Source of the DNA: Enterobacter ludwigii
GTDB lineage: Bacteria > Pseudomonadota > Gammaproteobacteria > Enterobacterales > Enterobacteriaceae
Direction: 5' to 3'
DNA length: 64,000 nucleotides
Assembly (NCBI GenBank): GCA_023023105.1
Contig: CP083824.1
Span: forward strand, 2,542,001-2,606,000
The notes beneath the pieces are model-generated. The model saw nothing but the letters and a program-made list of their open reading frames with translations, was not told the origin of the DNA and ran no database searches. Below, piece after piece: positions 1 through 9,121 of this stretch. The position numbers were made by a program, and so were the translations under genes. Every line of letters starts with the position of its first letter. Position 1 is the first letter of the stretch.

Positions 1-31
1 TACCGCACACCATGCACAGGAGATTTTCTGA
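1..31 (+). CDS. trpE: Anthranilate synthase component I, C-terminal end only
   Basis: Only the last nine codons are in the window. They read TAHHAQEIF followed by TGA, which matches the known enterobacterial TrpE ending (AHHAQETF in E. coli). The stop overlaps the trpD start as TGATG, the usual arrangement for translational coupling between these two subunits of anthranilate synthase. The promoter, operator and trpL attenuator must lie upstream of the window. Confidence 0.85.
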   Translation, partial: TAHHAQEIF

Positions 32-1626
32 TGGCTGACATTCTGCTGCTCGATAATATCGACTCCTTTACTTATAACCTTGCAGATCAGCTGCGTGCGA
101 ATGGTCATAACGTCGTTATCTACCGCAACCACGTGCCGGCACAGACGCTGATTGACCGACTGGCCACCATGCAAAACCCGGTGTTGATGCTCTCTCCAGG
201 ACCCGGTGCACCGAGTGAAGCTGGCTGTATGCCAGAACTGCTGACGCGTATGCGCGGAAAGCTGCCGATTATCGGTATCTGTCTCGGCCACCAGGCCATT
301 GTGGAAGCCTATGGCGGCTACGTCGGCCAGGCGGGCGAAATTCTGCACGGCAAAGCGTCCAGCATAGAACATGACGGTCAGGCGATGTTTGCCGGGTTGC
401 CTAACCCACTCCCGGTGGCGCGCTACCACTCGCTGGTGGGGAGCAACATTCCAGCCGGGCTGACCATTAACGCCTCGTTTGAAGGGATGGTGATGGCGGT
501 GCGTCATGATGCGGATCGCGTCTGCGGTATGCAGTTCCACCCGGAATCGATTCTGACCTCTAACGGTGCTCGTCTGCTGGAACAAACTCTCGACTGGGCG
601 TTACAGAAGCTGGAACAGACTAATACCCTTCAGCCGATTCTGGAAAAACTGTACCAGGCGCAGACCCTGAGCCAGCAGGAAAGCCATCAGCTCTTCTCCG
701 CCGTGGTTCGCGGCGAGCTGAAACCTGAACAGCTTGCTGCTGCACTGGTGAGCATGAAAGTGCGCGGTGAAAGCCCGCAGGAGATCGCCGGTGCCGCTAC
801 GGCCCTGCTGGAAAATGCCGCTCCGTTCCCGCGCCCGGACTATCCGTTTGCCGATATTGTTGGCACCGGCGGTGACGGCAGCAACAGCATCAACATCTCT
901 ACCGCCAGCGCCTTCGTGGCGGCGGCGTGTGGTTTGAAAGTCGCGAAACACGGTAACCGCAGCGTTTCCAGCCGGTCAGGCTCTTCCGATTTGCTCGCCG
1001 CATTTGGTATTAATCTCGATATGAACGCCGAGCGTTCCCGTGAAGCGCTGGATGACCTGGGTGTCTGTTTCCTGTTTGCGCCGAAGTACCACACCGGTTT
1101 CCGCCACGCGATGCCGGTTCGTCAGCAGCTCAAAACCCGTACGCTGTTTAACGTACTGGGGCCACTTATCAACCCGGCTCATCCGCCGCTGGCGCTGATT
1201 GGCGTCTATAGCCCGGAACTGGTGCTGCCGATTGCTGAGACACTGCGTGTTCTGGGATATCAACGTGCCGCCGTGGTCCACAGTGGAGGAATGGATGAGG
1301 TGTCGCTGCATGCGCCAACGCTGGTAGCCGAACTGCGCGACGGCGAGATCCTGAGTTATCAGCTGGAAGCCGCCGACTTCGGTTTAGCGCCATATCACCA
1401 GGAAGCGCTGGCAGGCGGTACGCCGGAAGAAAACCGTGACATTCTGACGCGCTTATTACAAGGTAAAGGAGAGGTCGCTCATGAGGCCGCCGTTGCTGCC
1501 AACGTCGCCATGCTGATGCGTTTGCACGGTGAGGAAGACCTGAAGGCCAACGTTCAAAAAGTTCTGGATGTACTGCGCTCTGGTGCAGCTTACGATCGCG
1601 TTACCGCACTTGCGGCAAGAGGGTAA
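31..1626 (+). CDS. trpD: Bifunctional anthranilate synthase glutaminase / anthranilate phosphoribosyltransferase
   Basis: TrpD (TrpGD fusion), 531 residues, the normal enterobacterial length. The N-terminal ~195 residues form a class I glutamine amidotransferase that supplies ammonia to TrpE. Its nucleophile is Cys84 in GICLGHQ, and the His-Glu pair lies in QFHPES. The C-terminal domain transfers the phosphoribosyl group of PRPP to anthranilate. The glycine-rich GTGGDGSNS and the [15 protein letters not shown] stretch bind PRPP and anthranilate. The ribosome-binding site AGGAGA lies inside the trpE end. Cytosolic; second gene of the trp operon, with trpC following after 3 bases. Confidence 0.97.
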   Translation: MADILLLDNIDSFTYNLADQLRANGHNVVIYRNHVPAQTLIDRLATMQNPVLMLSPGPGAPSEAGCMPELLTRMRGKLPIIGICLGHQAIVEAYGGYVGQAGEILHGKASSIEHDGQAMFAGLPNPLPVARYHSLVGSNIPAGLTINASFEGMVMAVRHDADRVCGMQFHPESILTSNGARLLEQTLDWALQKLEQTNTLQPILEKLYQAQTLSQQESHQLFSAVVRGELKPEQLAAALVSMKVRGESPQEIAGAATALLENAAPFPRPDYPFADIVGTGGDGSNSINISTASAFVAAACGLKVAKHGNRSVSSRSGSSDLLAAFGINLDMNAERSREALDDLGVCFLFAPKYHTGFRHAMPVRQQLKTRTLFNVLGPLINPAHPPLALIGVYSPELVLPIAETLRVLGYQRAAVVHSGGMDEVSLHAPTLVAELRDGEILSYQLEAADFGLAPYHQEALAGGTPEENRDILTRLLQGKGEVAHEAAVAANVAMLMRLHGEEDLKANVQKVLDVLRSGAAYDRVTALAARG

Positions 1627-1629
1627 AGA

Positions 1630-2988
1630 ATGCAGACCGTTTTAGCGAAAATCGTTGCCGATAAGGCCATCTGGGTGGAAGCACGCAAGCAACAACAGCC
1701 GCTTGCCAGTTTCCAGAACGACGTCGTCCCGAGCAGCCGTCGTTTCTATGACGCCCTGCAGGGCGCGCGCACCGCGTTTATTCTTGAGTGCAAAAAAGCG
1801 TCCCCGTCTAAAGGCGTTATTCGTGACGATTTCGACCCGGCGCGTATTGCCGGCATTTATAAGCATCATGCGTCAGCCATCTCGGTGCTGACGGATGAGA
1901 AATATTTCCAGGGCAGCTTTGATTCTCTGCCCATCGTCAGCGGCATCGCACCACAGCCGATTCTGTGCAAAGACTTTATTATCGATCCGTATCAAATCTG
2001 GCTGGCGCGCTTTTACCAGGCTGACGCCTGCCTGCTGATGCTCTCGGTGCTAGACGACGAACAGTATCGCCAGCTTTCTGCCGTGGCACACAGTCTGAAC
2101 ATGGGCGTGCTGACAGAAGTCAGTAATGAAGAAGAACTGGAACGCGCGATTGCGCTGGAAGCCAGAGTGGTCGGCATTAACAACCGCGATCTTCGCGACC
2201 TGTCGATCGACCTCAACCGCACCCGCCAGCTCGCGCCGTGTCTGGGCTCCGGTGTGACGGTGATCAGCGAGTCCGGTATTAACAGCTACGCGCAGGTACG
2301 TGAGTTGAGCCACTTCGCCAACGGTTTCCTGATTGGCTCCGCCATGATGGAACATGACGACCTCAACGCTGCGGTGCGCCGGGTGTTGCTGGGTGAAAAC
2401 AAAGTATGCGGTTTGACCCGCGAACAGGATGCCCGGGCTGCGTATGACGCGGGGGCGATTTACGGCGGGCTGATTTTTGTCGATTCATCTCCACGAGTTG
2501 TCAGCGTAGAACAGGCGCGCGAGGTGATAGCGGCAGCGCCGCTCAGCTATGTCGGCGTTTTCCGCAATGCGGATATCACGGACGTGGCGGCAAAAGCCGA
2601 CGCTTTATCCCTGAGCGCGGTCCAGCTCCACGGTGATGAAGATCAGGCGTATATAGACGCTCTGCGTACCGTGCTGGCACCGCAGGTGCAGATCTGGAAA
2701 GCCCAGAGCGTAGGCGACACCCTGCCAGCGCGTAATCTTACTCATGTTGATAAATACGTGCTGGATAACGGCCAGGGCGGCACAGGTCAGCGTTTTGACT
2801 GGTCGCTGCTGAATGGTGAAAAGCTGGACAACGTCCTGCTGGCGGGCGGATTAAGCCCGGATAACTGCGTTGAAGCCGCCAAAACGGGCTGCGCAGGCCT
2901 CGATTTCAATTCAGGCGTAGAGTCGCAACCGGGTATCAAAGATGCCAGCAAGCTGGCCTCGGTATTTAAAACTCTGCGTGCATATTAA
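1630..2988 (+). CDS. trpC: Bifunctional indole-3-glycerol phosphate synthase / phosphoribosylanthranilate isomerase
   Basis: TrpCF fusion, 452 residues (453 in E. coli). Two TIM barrels lie in tandem. Residues 1 to about 255 are the synthase that closes the indole ring ([13 protein letters not shown] near the N-terminus, ISESGI further on). About 256 to 452 is the isomerase that converts phosphoribosylanthranilate to CdRP (KVCGLTR at its start, VQLHGDE, and DFNSGVE near the end). The two steps are consecutive in tryptophan synthesis. It starts 3 bases after trpD and is followed by trpB after a 10-base gap carrying AAGGAAGAG. Confidence 0.97.
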   Translation: MQTVLAKIVADKAIWVEARKQQQPLASFQNDVVPSSRRFYDALQGARTAFILECKKASPSKGVIRDDFDPARIAGIYKHHASAISVLTDEKYFQGSFDSLPIVSGIAPQPILCKDFIIDPYQIWLARFYQADACLLMLSVLDDEQYRQLSAVAHSLNMGVLTEVSNEEELERAIALEARVVGINNRDLRDLSIDLNRTRQLAPCLGSGVTVISESGINSYAQVRELSHFANGFLIGSAMMEHDDLNAAVRRVLLGENKVCGLTREQDARAAYDAGAIYGGLIFVDSSPRVVSVEQAREVIAAAPLSYVGVFRNADITDVAAKADALSLSAVQLHGDEDQAYIDALRTVLAPQVQIWKAQSVGDTLPARNLTHVDKYVLDNGQGGTGQRFDWSLLNGEKLDNVLLAGGLSPDNCVEAAKTGCAGLDFNSGVESQPGIKDASKLASVFKTLRAY

Positions 2989-2998
2989 GGAAGAGAAG

Positions 2999-4192
2999 AT
3001 GACGACATTACTAAACCCTTATTTTGGTGAGTTCGGTGGGATGTACGTCCCGCAAATCCTGATGCCCGCTCTGCGCCAGCTGGAAGAGGCGTTTGTCAGC
3101 GCGCAGAAGGATCCGGCATTTCAGGCTGAATTTACTGACCTGCTGAAAAACTATGCTGGTCGTCCAACGGCGCTGACCAAGTGTCGTAACCTGACCGAAG
3201 GCACCAAAACGACGCTGTACCTCAAGCGTGAAGATTTGCTGCACGGCGGCGCGCACAAAACTAACCAGGTGTTGGGTCAGGCGCTGCTCGCCAAACGTAT
3301 GGGTAAAACCGAAATCATCGCCGAGACCGGCGCGGGTCAACACGGTGTGGCCTCTGCTCTCGCCAGCGCCCTGCTCGGTCTGAAATGCCACATTTATATG
3401 GGCGCAAAAGACGTTGAACGTCAGTCGCCGAACGTGTTCCGTATGCGTCTGATGGGTGCAGAAGTGATCCCGGTTCACAGTGGTTCAGCCACGCTGAAAG
3501 ATGCCTGTAACGAAGCGCTGCGCGACTGGTCTGGCAGCTATGAAACCGCGCACTATATGCTCGGTACCGCTGCGGGCCCGCACCCGTTCCCGACTATCGT
3601 ACGTGAATTCCAGCGCATGATTGGTGAAGAGACCAAAGCGCAGATCCTTGAAAAAGAGGGTCGACTGCCGGATGCGGTGATCGCCTGCGTCGGCGGTGGA
3701 TCTAACGCTATCGGCATGTTTGCCGATTTCATCGACGACACCCGCGTTGGCCTGATTGGCGTTGAGCCTGCTGGTCATGGAATTGAAACGGGTGAGCATG
3801 GTGCGCCACTGAAGCATGGCCGCGTTGGGATCTACTTCGGTATGAAGTCCCCGATGATGCAGACCGACGAAGGCCAGATTGAAGAATCATACTCTATCTC
3901 AGCGGGCCTGGATTTCCCGTCGGTTGGGCCACAGCATGCGTACCTGAACAGCATTGGTCGTGCGGATTATGTTTCCATTACCGATGATGAAGCGCTGGAA
4001 GCATTTAAAACATTGTGTCGCAGCGAAGGGATTATCCCGGCGCTGGAGTCATCTCACGCACTGGCACACGCGCTGAAAATGATGAAAGAAAACCCGGAGA
4101 AAGAGCAGCTGCTGGTGGTTAACCTTTCCGGTCGCGGTGACAAAGATATCTTCACCGTTCACGATATTCTGAAAGCACGAGGGGAAATCTGA
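2999..4192 (+). CDS. trpB: Tryptophan synthase beta chain
   Basis: 397 residues, as in E. coli. I place the start at the ATG of [14 protein letters not shown]. The frame stays open upstream, but the ribosome-binding site AAGGAAGAG sits just before this ATG and the family starts here. It is the PLP enzyme that condenses indole with L-serine. Lys87 in HGGAHKTNQ is the Schiff-base lysine, and GGGSNAIG holds the PLP phosphate. It forms the alpha2-beta2 complex with TrpA and receives indole by tunnel. Its stop overlaps the trpA start by one base (TGATG). Confidence 0.97.
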   Translation: MTTLLNPYFGEFGGMYVPQILMPALRQLEEAFVSAQKDPAFQAEFTDLLKNYAGRPTALTKCRNLTEGTKTTLYLKREDLLHGGAHKTNQVLGQALLAKRMGKTEIIAETGAGQHGVASALASALLGLKCHIYMGAKDVERQSPNVFRMRLMGAEVIPVHSGSATLKDACNEALRDWSGSYETAHYMLGTAAGPHPFPTIVREFQRMIGEETKAQILEKEGRLPDAVIACVGGGSNAIGMFADFIDDTRVGLIGVEPAGHGIETGEHGAPLKHGRVGIYFGMKSPMMQTDEGQIEESYSISAGLDFPSVGPQHAYLNSIGRADYVSITDDEALEAFKTLCRSEGIIPALESSHALAHALKMMKENPEKEQLLVVNLSGRGDKDIFTVHDILKARGEI

Positions 4193-5001
4193 TGGAACGT
4201 TACGATAACGCATTTGCAGAACTGAAATCCCGCCAGGAAGGCGCGTTCGTTCCCTTCGTTACCCTGGGCGACCCGGGCCCGGAACAGTCGCTGAGGATTA
4301 TTGATGCCCTGATTGAAGCCGGTGCCGATGCGCTGGAGCTGGGTATCCCGTTCTCTGACCCGCTGGCGGATGGCCCAACCATTCAGAATGCGACGCTGCG
4401 CGCCTTTGCGGCGGGCGTAACGCCAACCCAGTGCTTTGAGATGCTGGCCGCCATTCGACAGAAACACCCGACAATCCCAATCGGCCTGCTAATGTACGCC
4501 AACCTGGTGTTTAACCGCGGGATCGATGAGTTCTATGCCGAGTGCGCACGCGTAGGTGTTGATTCTGTACTGGTGGCGGATGTGCCGGTTGAGGAATCTG
4601 CACCGTTTCGCCAGGCAGCAATGCGCCACAACGTTGCCCCGATTTTCATCTGCCCACCGAATGCTGATGACGAGCTGCTGTGCCAGATTGCCTCTTACGG
4701 TCGCGGGTATACCTACCTGCTCTCCCGTGCGGGCGTGACCGGTGCCGAAAATAAAGCCGCACTGCCGCTGCATCATCTGGTAGAAAAGCTGGCTGAATAC
4801 CATGCCGCACCGCCGCTGCAGGGATTCGGGATTTCCTCTCCTGAACAGGTCTCGGCAGCGATTGAAGCAAAAGCAGCAGGGGCGATTTCCGGCTCGGCTA
4901 TTGTCAAAATCATCGAGAAGAACGTTGATAAGCCCGAGCAGATGCTGGCCGAACTGAAAACATTCGTAAGCGCAATGAAAGCCGCAACCCGAAGAGCATA
5001 A
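4192..5001 (+). CDS. trpA: Tryptophan synthase alpha chain
   Basis: 269 residues, one longer than E. coli. TIM-barrel enzyme that splits indole-3-glycerol phosphate into indole and glyceraldehyde-3-phosphate. The catalytic acids are visible as Glu49 ([11 protein letters not shown]) and Asp60 (PLADGP), and the phosphate-binding loop as GISSPEQV. It is translationally coupled to trpB through TGATG. Last gene of the trp operon; a strong hairpin follows within 10 bases of the stop. Confidence 0.97.
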   Translation: MERYDNAFAELKSRQEGAFVPFVTLGDPGPEQSLRIIDALIEAGADALELGIPFSDPLADGPTIQNATLRAFAAGVTPTQCFEMLAAIRQKHPTIPIGLLMYANLVFNRGIDEFYAECARVGVDSVLVADVPVEESAPFRQAAMRHNVAPIFICPPNADDELLCQIASYGRGYTYLLSRAGVTGAENKAALPLHHLVEKLAEYHAAPPLQGFGISSPEQVSAAIEAKAAGAISGSAIVKIIEKNVDKPEQMLAELKTFVSAMKAATRRA

Positions 5002-5009
5002 CCCCTTCG

Positions 5010-5053
5010 CCGTCTGGCAACTCCGCCAGACGGTTCCCTTCTTCTTTTTATAC
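5010..5053 (+). terminator. trp operon terminator (trp t type)
   Basis: A 9-bp perfect stem (CCGTCTGGC / GCCAGACGG) with loop AACTCC, followed by a pyrimidine/T-rich tail (TTCCCTTCTTCTTTTTATA). It sits directly after trpA, where the E. coli operon has trp t. The T run is interrupted, so some Rho assistance downstream is possible. Confidence 0.85.
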
Positions 5054-5180
5054 TCCCTCTTCACTTTACAGCATTAATATCAACTGCAATAAATAGCAAA
5101 CTAATACTTAATTACCCACTTCACTAAACAGGCAGTCAACAATATCGTTTTGTCGATTTACTTATTATAAGGAAAGTATA

Positions 5181-5228
5181 ATGTATGCACATGTTTGCTA
5201 TTGTAATAATATTTGGACAACATGTTGA
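5181..5228 (+). CDS. Possible 15-codon upstream ORF overlapping the Mig-14-like start
   Basis: An ATG with a good ribosome-binding site (AAGGAAA, 6-7 bases upstream) opens a short frame reading MYAHVCYCNNIWTTC and then TGA. The stop lies 1 base past the ATG of the next gene (ATGTTGA). The downstream ATG has only a weak ribosome-binding site of its own, so coupled translation is a reasonable inference. The peptide has three cysteines and resembles nothing I recognise. It could be a leader peptide, a coupling device, or chance. No experiment supports expression. Confidence 0.35.
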   Translation: MYAHVCYCNNIWTTC

Positions 5229-6097
5229 GAAATTTCATTTTTGGCTGGGAAGAATGTGACCTGAGTATTTACCGTCAGGCATATGCTACTTATGGCGGTA
5301 GTGTATGCACACATCCGGATGTGCTAACTTATCTTTCGAGCAAACGAAATAAAGAAATCAAGTTCTTTTGCAGAAAAAAAGATGGCATTGTCGTTTCATC
5401 AATTTATTCTATTAATGGGTCACTGAATCTCTACTCAAAATCACATCCTTTTGTTTTTGAGGATATAATTTTACCCAGCGCCACCCATTCAAAATCCTTT
5501 CTTCCCGTCAGGACGAAAAAGCTTTCACCACTACAGAAAAGTTCATTCATCAACTCCTTCAGCAGTAAAATGCTGAATGATGAGATATGTCACATGAAAC
5601 CGCTATTTTCTACAAAAACGGTTAGAAAAAGAAATGGGGAAAGGAGTCGTTTTCTCAAGCTTGGAGGTGAAATACTGGATGTGAACAATCTTTCCACTGA
5701 CGAGATTTGCGACAGTTACATAGACTTGTTTAATGTTCGCTGGCGCGGCAAAGTATCGCCCTACCCAAGAGAAAATCTACTGGATGCCATTAATAGCTTG
5801 AGACATATGATTTTTGGATCCGCACTCGCAATCAATAAGAAAATCATAGCCATTGATTTAATATTTAAAACCGAATGCCCCGGGTGGATTTACTTCGACG
5901 ACATCAATGGAGGATACGACCCTCAATACAACAATATTGGTGCGGGAAGCATCTTGCTTTGGGAAAATTATAATCGAGCCAGAGAACTGTGTGAGCAGAA
6001 TGAGAAAAAAATCATTTTCTCTCTTGGGAAATACTTCAGCGGAATGGAGTATAAAAAACAGTGGTGCAACATTAGTCCATTGAGGTGTGTATTTTAA
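5222..6097 (+). CDS. Mig-14 family protein (GNAT-fold-like, antimicrobial-peptide resistance type)
   Basis: About 291 residues from ATG 5222; a TTG three codons earlier is an alternative. The N-terminal pattern (W-x-E-C, then YRQAYATYGGSVCTHPDV) and the C-terminal half (WIYFDDINGGYDPQYNN, IGAGSILLW, FSLGKYFSGMEYKKQWCN) resemble what I recall of Salmonella Mig-14. That protein is a PhoP-dependent inner-membrane-associated factor for resistance to cathelicidin-type peptides and survival in macrophages. The fold is probably acetyltransferase-like (inference). The gene is visibly richer in A+T than its neighbours and uses many AAA/ATA/AGA codons. It also sits at the variable trpA-ompW junction. 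Both facts suggest horizontal acquisition. No close PhoP box was found upstream. The N-terminal match makes a frameshift with the upstream ORF unlikely. Confidence 0.65.
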   Translation: MLRNFIFGWEECDLSIYRQAYATYGGSVCTHPDVLTYLSSKRNKEIKFFCRKKDGIVVSSIYSINGSLNLYSKSHPFVFEDIILPSATHSKSFLPVRTKKLSPLQKSSFINSFSSKMLNDEICHMKPLFSTKTVRKRNGERSRFLKLGGEILDVNNLSTDEICDSYIDLFNVRWRGKVSPYPRENLLDAINSLRHMIFGSALAINKKIIAIDLIFKTECPGWIYFDDINGGYDPQYNNIGAGSILLWENYNRARELCEQNEKKIIFSLGKYFSGMEYKKQWCNISPLRCVF

Positions 6098-6171
6098 TTA
6101 CGTTTTGATGAAAAACCTCACGCTCACCTACTATAGTTAATCTATTGTCCCTTCACAAACACACTCACATT

Positions 6172-6831
6172 ATGCTCTTTTCTGTCAGATCTTATTTTCA
6201 CGGGCGCATGCGGTTAATGCTCGCCATTTTGGCCGGAGTAACCTGCTTTGTAGCCCTTCCCCCTGATCTGGGATATCTGCAACGGCTGCTGATAGGCTGG
6301 AATGTGCTGGCGTGGCTATATCTGTGCTTTATGTGGTTTCGTATGTTACGTACTGATGTGCGGGATATTCCGCATATTGCCAAAATGCAGGATGAGAGCG
6401 CGGGGCTGGTGCTGGGCATGGTGATAATCGGCTGCCTGGCCAGCATTCTGGCGATCCTCATTGAGCTAACCTCACTCAAGCACCTCACCGGATCGCCGCG
6501 CGTGCTGCATCTGCTGTTGACGGGCACCACGCTGGCCGTTTCCTGGGCCTTACTGCCCACCTCATTTGCGATGCATTACGCTCACCACCATTACCTGCAC
6601 CGAACTAAAGACGTCATACCCATGATTTTTCCAGAAAAACCGGAGGAACCCGGTTACTGGGATTTTCTTTATTTTTCGTTCACCATCGCGGTAGCGTCAC
6701 AAACTGCCGATGTGGCGACCGGTACCACCGACATGCGGCAAATTACGTTGCTCCAGTCGGTGATTTCTTTTGTTTTCAATCTGGCGATTCTGGGTCTGTC
6801 AGTAAACGTTGGAGCCGGGCTACTGAGCTAA
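6172..6831 (+). CDS. DUF1345 family inner-membrane protein
   Basis: About 219 residues from ATG 6172. The frame also opens at a TTG at 6145; neither has a clear ribosome-binding site. Five to six hydrophobic segments are visible: LAILAGVTCFVAL, LIGWNVLAWLYLCFMW, LVLGMVIIGCLASILAIL, a TTLAVSWALL stretch, FSFTIAVASQTAD and SVISFVFNLAILGLSVNV. The AMHYAHHHYLHR loop and YWDFLYFSFTIAVASQTADV are the conserved core of DUF1345 proteins. Function is unknown. It stands alone between the Mig-14-like gene and yedE, on the same strand. Family assignment is from memory of the motif pattern. Confidence 0.7.
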   Translation: MLFSVRSYFHGRMRLMLAILAGVTCFVALPPDLGYLQRLLIGWNVLAWLYLCFMWFRMLRTDVRDIPHIAKMQDESAGLVLGMVIIGCLASILAILIELTSLKHLTGSPRVLHLLLTGTTLAVSWALLPTSFAMHYAHHHYLHRTKDVIPMIFPEKPEEPGYWDFLYFSFTIAVASQTADVATGTTDMRQITLLQSVISFVFNLAILGLSVNVGAGLLS

Positions 6832-7051
6832 ACCCATCTGAATTTCCGCATCGAAGAAACAACTCAGTATAACCGGTGTTCAGTGCTATCTCTGTTCCGA
6901 AGTCGTGCTGCCGTTGGGTGAGCAGCACGGTTTAATGATTGAGGTCATAAAAACAGGCAGTATTTTGGAGAGCAGTTTTGGAGAAACAAAAAACGTTATA
7001 TATTCCAGTCCGTTAAATCAACATACTCCTTCTGAGTTCAGAGGCTTTCTC

Positions 7052-8263
7052 ATGTCATGGCAATACTTTAAACAGACTTACCTGGTTAAGTTCTGGTCAC
7101 CTGTACCGGCCGTTATCGCGGCGGGGATCCTTTCTACCTACTATTTCGGCATTACCGGCACCTTCTGGGCCGTCACCGGCGAGTTCACGCGCTGGGGTGG
7201 GCAACTGCTACAACTGGCTGGGGCACATACCGAAGAGTGGGGTTACTTTAAACTCATTCATCTGGACGGCACACCGCTCACCCGCATTGATGGGATGATG
7301 ATCATGGGTATGTTCGGCGGATGTTTAGCTGCGGCGCTATGGGCAAATAACGTCAAGCTGAGGCTGCCTAAAAGCCGAATCCGTATTCTGCAGGCGATTG
7401 TCGGCGGCATGATTGCCGGCTTCGGCGCGCGTCTGGCGATGGGGTGCAACCTTGCCGCCTTCTTCACTGGTATTCCTCAGTTTTCACTGCATGCCTGGTT
7501 TTTTGCTGTCGCCACGGCCATCGGCTCTTACTTTGGCGCAAAATTTACCCTTCTCCCGTTGTTCCGTATTCCGGTCAAAATGGTCAAGGTGAGTGCGGCT
7601 TCTCCACTGACGCAAAAGCCCTCTCAGGCCCGTCGCCGCTTCCGCCTGGGTATGTTGGTCTTTTTCGCCATGCTGGCGTGGGCGCTGTGTACAGCCCTGA
7701 ACCAGCCGAAACTCGGTCTGGCGATGCTGTTTGGCGTGGGTTTTGGCCTTCTCATTGAACGCGCACAGATCTGCTTTACTTCGGCGTTTCGCGATATGTG
7801 GATCACCGGCCGCACGATGATGGCGAAAGCGATTATCGCCGGGATGGCGGTCAGTGCCATCGGTATCTTCAGCTATGTTCAGTTGGGGGTCGAACCGAAA
7901 ATCATGTGGGCAGGTCCTAACGCGGTGATTGGCGGTCTGCTGTTTGGCTTCGGGATCGTGCTGGCTGGCGGGTGTGAAACCGGCTGGATGTACCGCGCCG
8001 TTGAGGGTCAGGTGCATTACTGGTGGGTGGGTCTGGGAAATGTTATCGGCTCGACGATACTGGCTTACTTCTGGGACGACCTCTCCCCTGTGCTTGCCAC
8101 CAACTGGGACAAGGTGAATCTGCTGAGCACCTTCGGCCCCCTCGGCGGTCTGCTGGTCACTTATGGTCTGCTGCTGGCAGCCTTTTTACTGGTTGTCGCA
8201 CAGGAAAAACGTTTCTTCCGCAGAGCCACTGTTAAAACCCAAACGCAGGAGAATGCCGCATGA
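7052..8263 (+). CDS. yedE: YeeE/YedE-family membrane transporter (selenium/sulfur-type YedE)
   Basis: 403 residues from the ATG of MSWQYFKQTY (E. coli YedE is 401). The open frame reaches back to 6905, but the upstream part is not family-like. It has ten or so membrane segments in two halves. Conserved cysteines sit in GARLAMGCNLAAFF, RAQICFTSAFRD and LAGGCETGW, the residues that carry thiosulfate in the related TsuA (YeeE). The family member most like this one is linked by co-occurrence to selenium metabolism, so the substrate is probably a reduced sulfur or selenium compound; this is inference. It overlaps yedF by 4 bases (ATGA), which implies coupled expression and hand-over to the carrier. 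Confidence 0.88.
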   Translation: MSWQYFKQTYLVKFWSPVPAVIAAGILSTYYFGITGTFWAVTGEFTRWGGQLLQLAGAHTEEWGYFKLIHLDGTPLTRIDGMMIMGMFGGCLAAALWANNVKLRLPKSRIRILQAIVGGMIAGFGARLAMGCNLAAFFTGIPQFSLHAWFFAVATAIGSYFGAKFTLLPLFRIPVKMVKVSAASPLTQKPSQARRRFRLGMLVFFAMLAWALCTALNQPKLGLAMLFGVGFGLLIERAQICFTSAFRDMWITGRTMMAKAIIAGMAVSAIGIFSYVQLGVEPKIMWAGPNAVIGGLLFGFGIVLAGGCETGWMYRAVEGQVHYWWVGLGNVIGSTILAYFWDDLSPVLATNWDKVNLLSTFGPLGGLLVTYGLLLAAFLLVVAQEKRFFRRATVKTQTQENAA

Positions 8264-8493
8264 AAGAGATCGTGCCTGATTATCGCCTGGATATGGTCGG
8301 CGAACCCTGCCCCTATCCGGCAGTTGCCACACTTGAAGCGCTTCCGCAGCTCAAAAAAGGTGAAATTCTGGAAGTGGTGAGTGACTGTCCGCAGTCCATC
8401 AACAATATTCCGCTGGATGCCAAAAACCACGGTTACACGGTGTTAGATATCCAGCAGGACGGACCGACCATCCGCTATTTAATTCAGAAATAA
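8260..8493 (+). CDS. yedF: TusA/SirA-like sulfur carrier protein YedF
   Basis: 77 residues, the same as E. coli YedF. Small alpha/beta TusA fold with the hallmark CPxP motif (GEPCPYPAVATLEAL, Cys17), the persulfide- or selenide-carrying cysteine. It starts inside the yedE stop codon (ATGA). The pairing of a membrane importer with a CPxP carrier argues that YedF receives the sulfur or selenium species that YedE brings in. Cytosolic. Confidence 0.9.
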   Translation: MKEIVPDYRLDMVGEPCPYPAVATLEALPQLKKGEILEVVSDCPQSINNIPLDAKNHGYTVLDIQQDGPTIRYLIQK

Positions 8494-8503
8494 TGCTGTC
8501 ACG

Positions 8504-8524
8504 GACGCCCCTATCTGGGGTGTC
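8504..8524 (+). terminator. Possible yedEF transcription terminator
   Basis: An 8-bp stem with one G-U pair (GACGCCCC / GGGGTGTC), loop TATCT, 10 bases after the yedF stop. No T run follows, only CTCCCACCTC, so it may be Rho-dependent or merely a stable 3' end. Confidence 0.35.
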
Positions 8525-8633
8525 TCTCCCACCTCAAAACCTGCCTTATATCCCACTTTGGCCGCGAATACAGTGAATGTCATTACAACAGCACTACACT
8601 TTAGGTGGATAAAAAACAAACAGGAGGTGTGGC

Positions 8634-9068
8634 ATGTTTAATTCGATTCTTGTTCCTGTCGATATCTCTGAGAGTCGCCTGACCGAACAGGTGATCCCTT
8701 ATGTACAGGCAAACGCAGCAATCAGTAACGGTAAAGTTCATTTTCTGACGGTCGTTCCCTCTTTACCCTACTACTCCTCTCTTGGGCTGGCCTATTCCGT
8801 TGAGATGCCAAAACTTGCGGAAATACAGCAGGAGGCGCTGGAGAAACTTAATGAGATGGTTAAGCAGTTCAATCTGCCCGCAGACCGCGTTCAGACACAT
8901 GCCATTTCAGGCGCGCCTAAAGATCAGATCCTGAAACTGGCCGACAGTATCAACGCAGACCTGATCATTATTGCCTCTCATCGGCCTGATATTACTACCT
9001 ATCTCTTAGGCTCAAACGCGGCAGTCGTTGTCCGCCACGCAAAATGTCCGGTGCTGGTTGTGCGCTAG
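8634..9068 (+). CDS. uspF: Universal stress protein, UspF type
   Basis: 144 residues, the same as E. coli UspF. It begins [11 protein letters not shown], contains [19 protein letters not shown], and ends with the nucleotide-binding segment [20 protein letters not shown] and CPVLVVR. These stretches are nearly identical to UspF (YnaF), which belongs to the UspFG subgroup tied to adhesion and nucleotide binding. The ribosome-binding site AGGAGGTG is strong. In E. coli the gene is at another locus, so its place beside ompW is a local rearrangement or a second copy. Cytosolic dimer. Confidence 0.88.
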   Translation: MFNSILVPVDISESRLTEQVIPYVQANAAISNGKVHFLTVVPSLPYYSSLGLAYSVEMPKLAEIQQEALEKLNEMVKQFNLPADRVQTHAISGAPKDQILKLADSINADLIIIASHRPDITTYLLGSNAAVVVRHAKCPVLVVR

Positions 9069-9084
9069 GGGAAATTCCGCAGAA

Positions 9085-9109
9085 AGACTGGCCGTTTTAT
9101 GGCCAGTCT
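9085..9109. terminator. Bidirectional terminator between uspF and ompW
   Basis: A perfect 9-bp stem (AGACTGGCC / GGCCAGTCT) with loop GTTTTAT lies between two converging genes, 16 bases after uspF and 12 bases from the ompW stop. A-rich and T-rich tails are short, so efficiency is uncertain. Confidence 0.65.
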
Positions 9110-9121
9110 CAGGTGATGAAA

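Noticed and set aside
5146..5160. PhoP box upstream of the Mig-14-like gene
   Set aside because: CGTTTT and GATTTA are present, but separated by 3 bases rather than 5 and each with two mismatches to (T/G)GTTTA.
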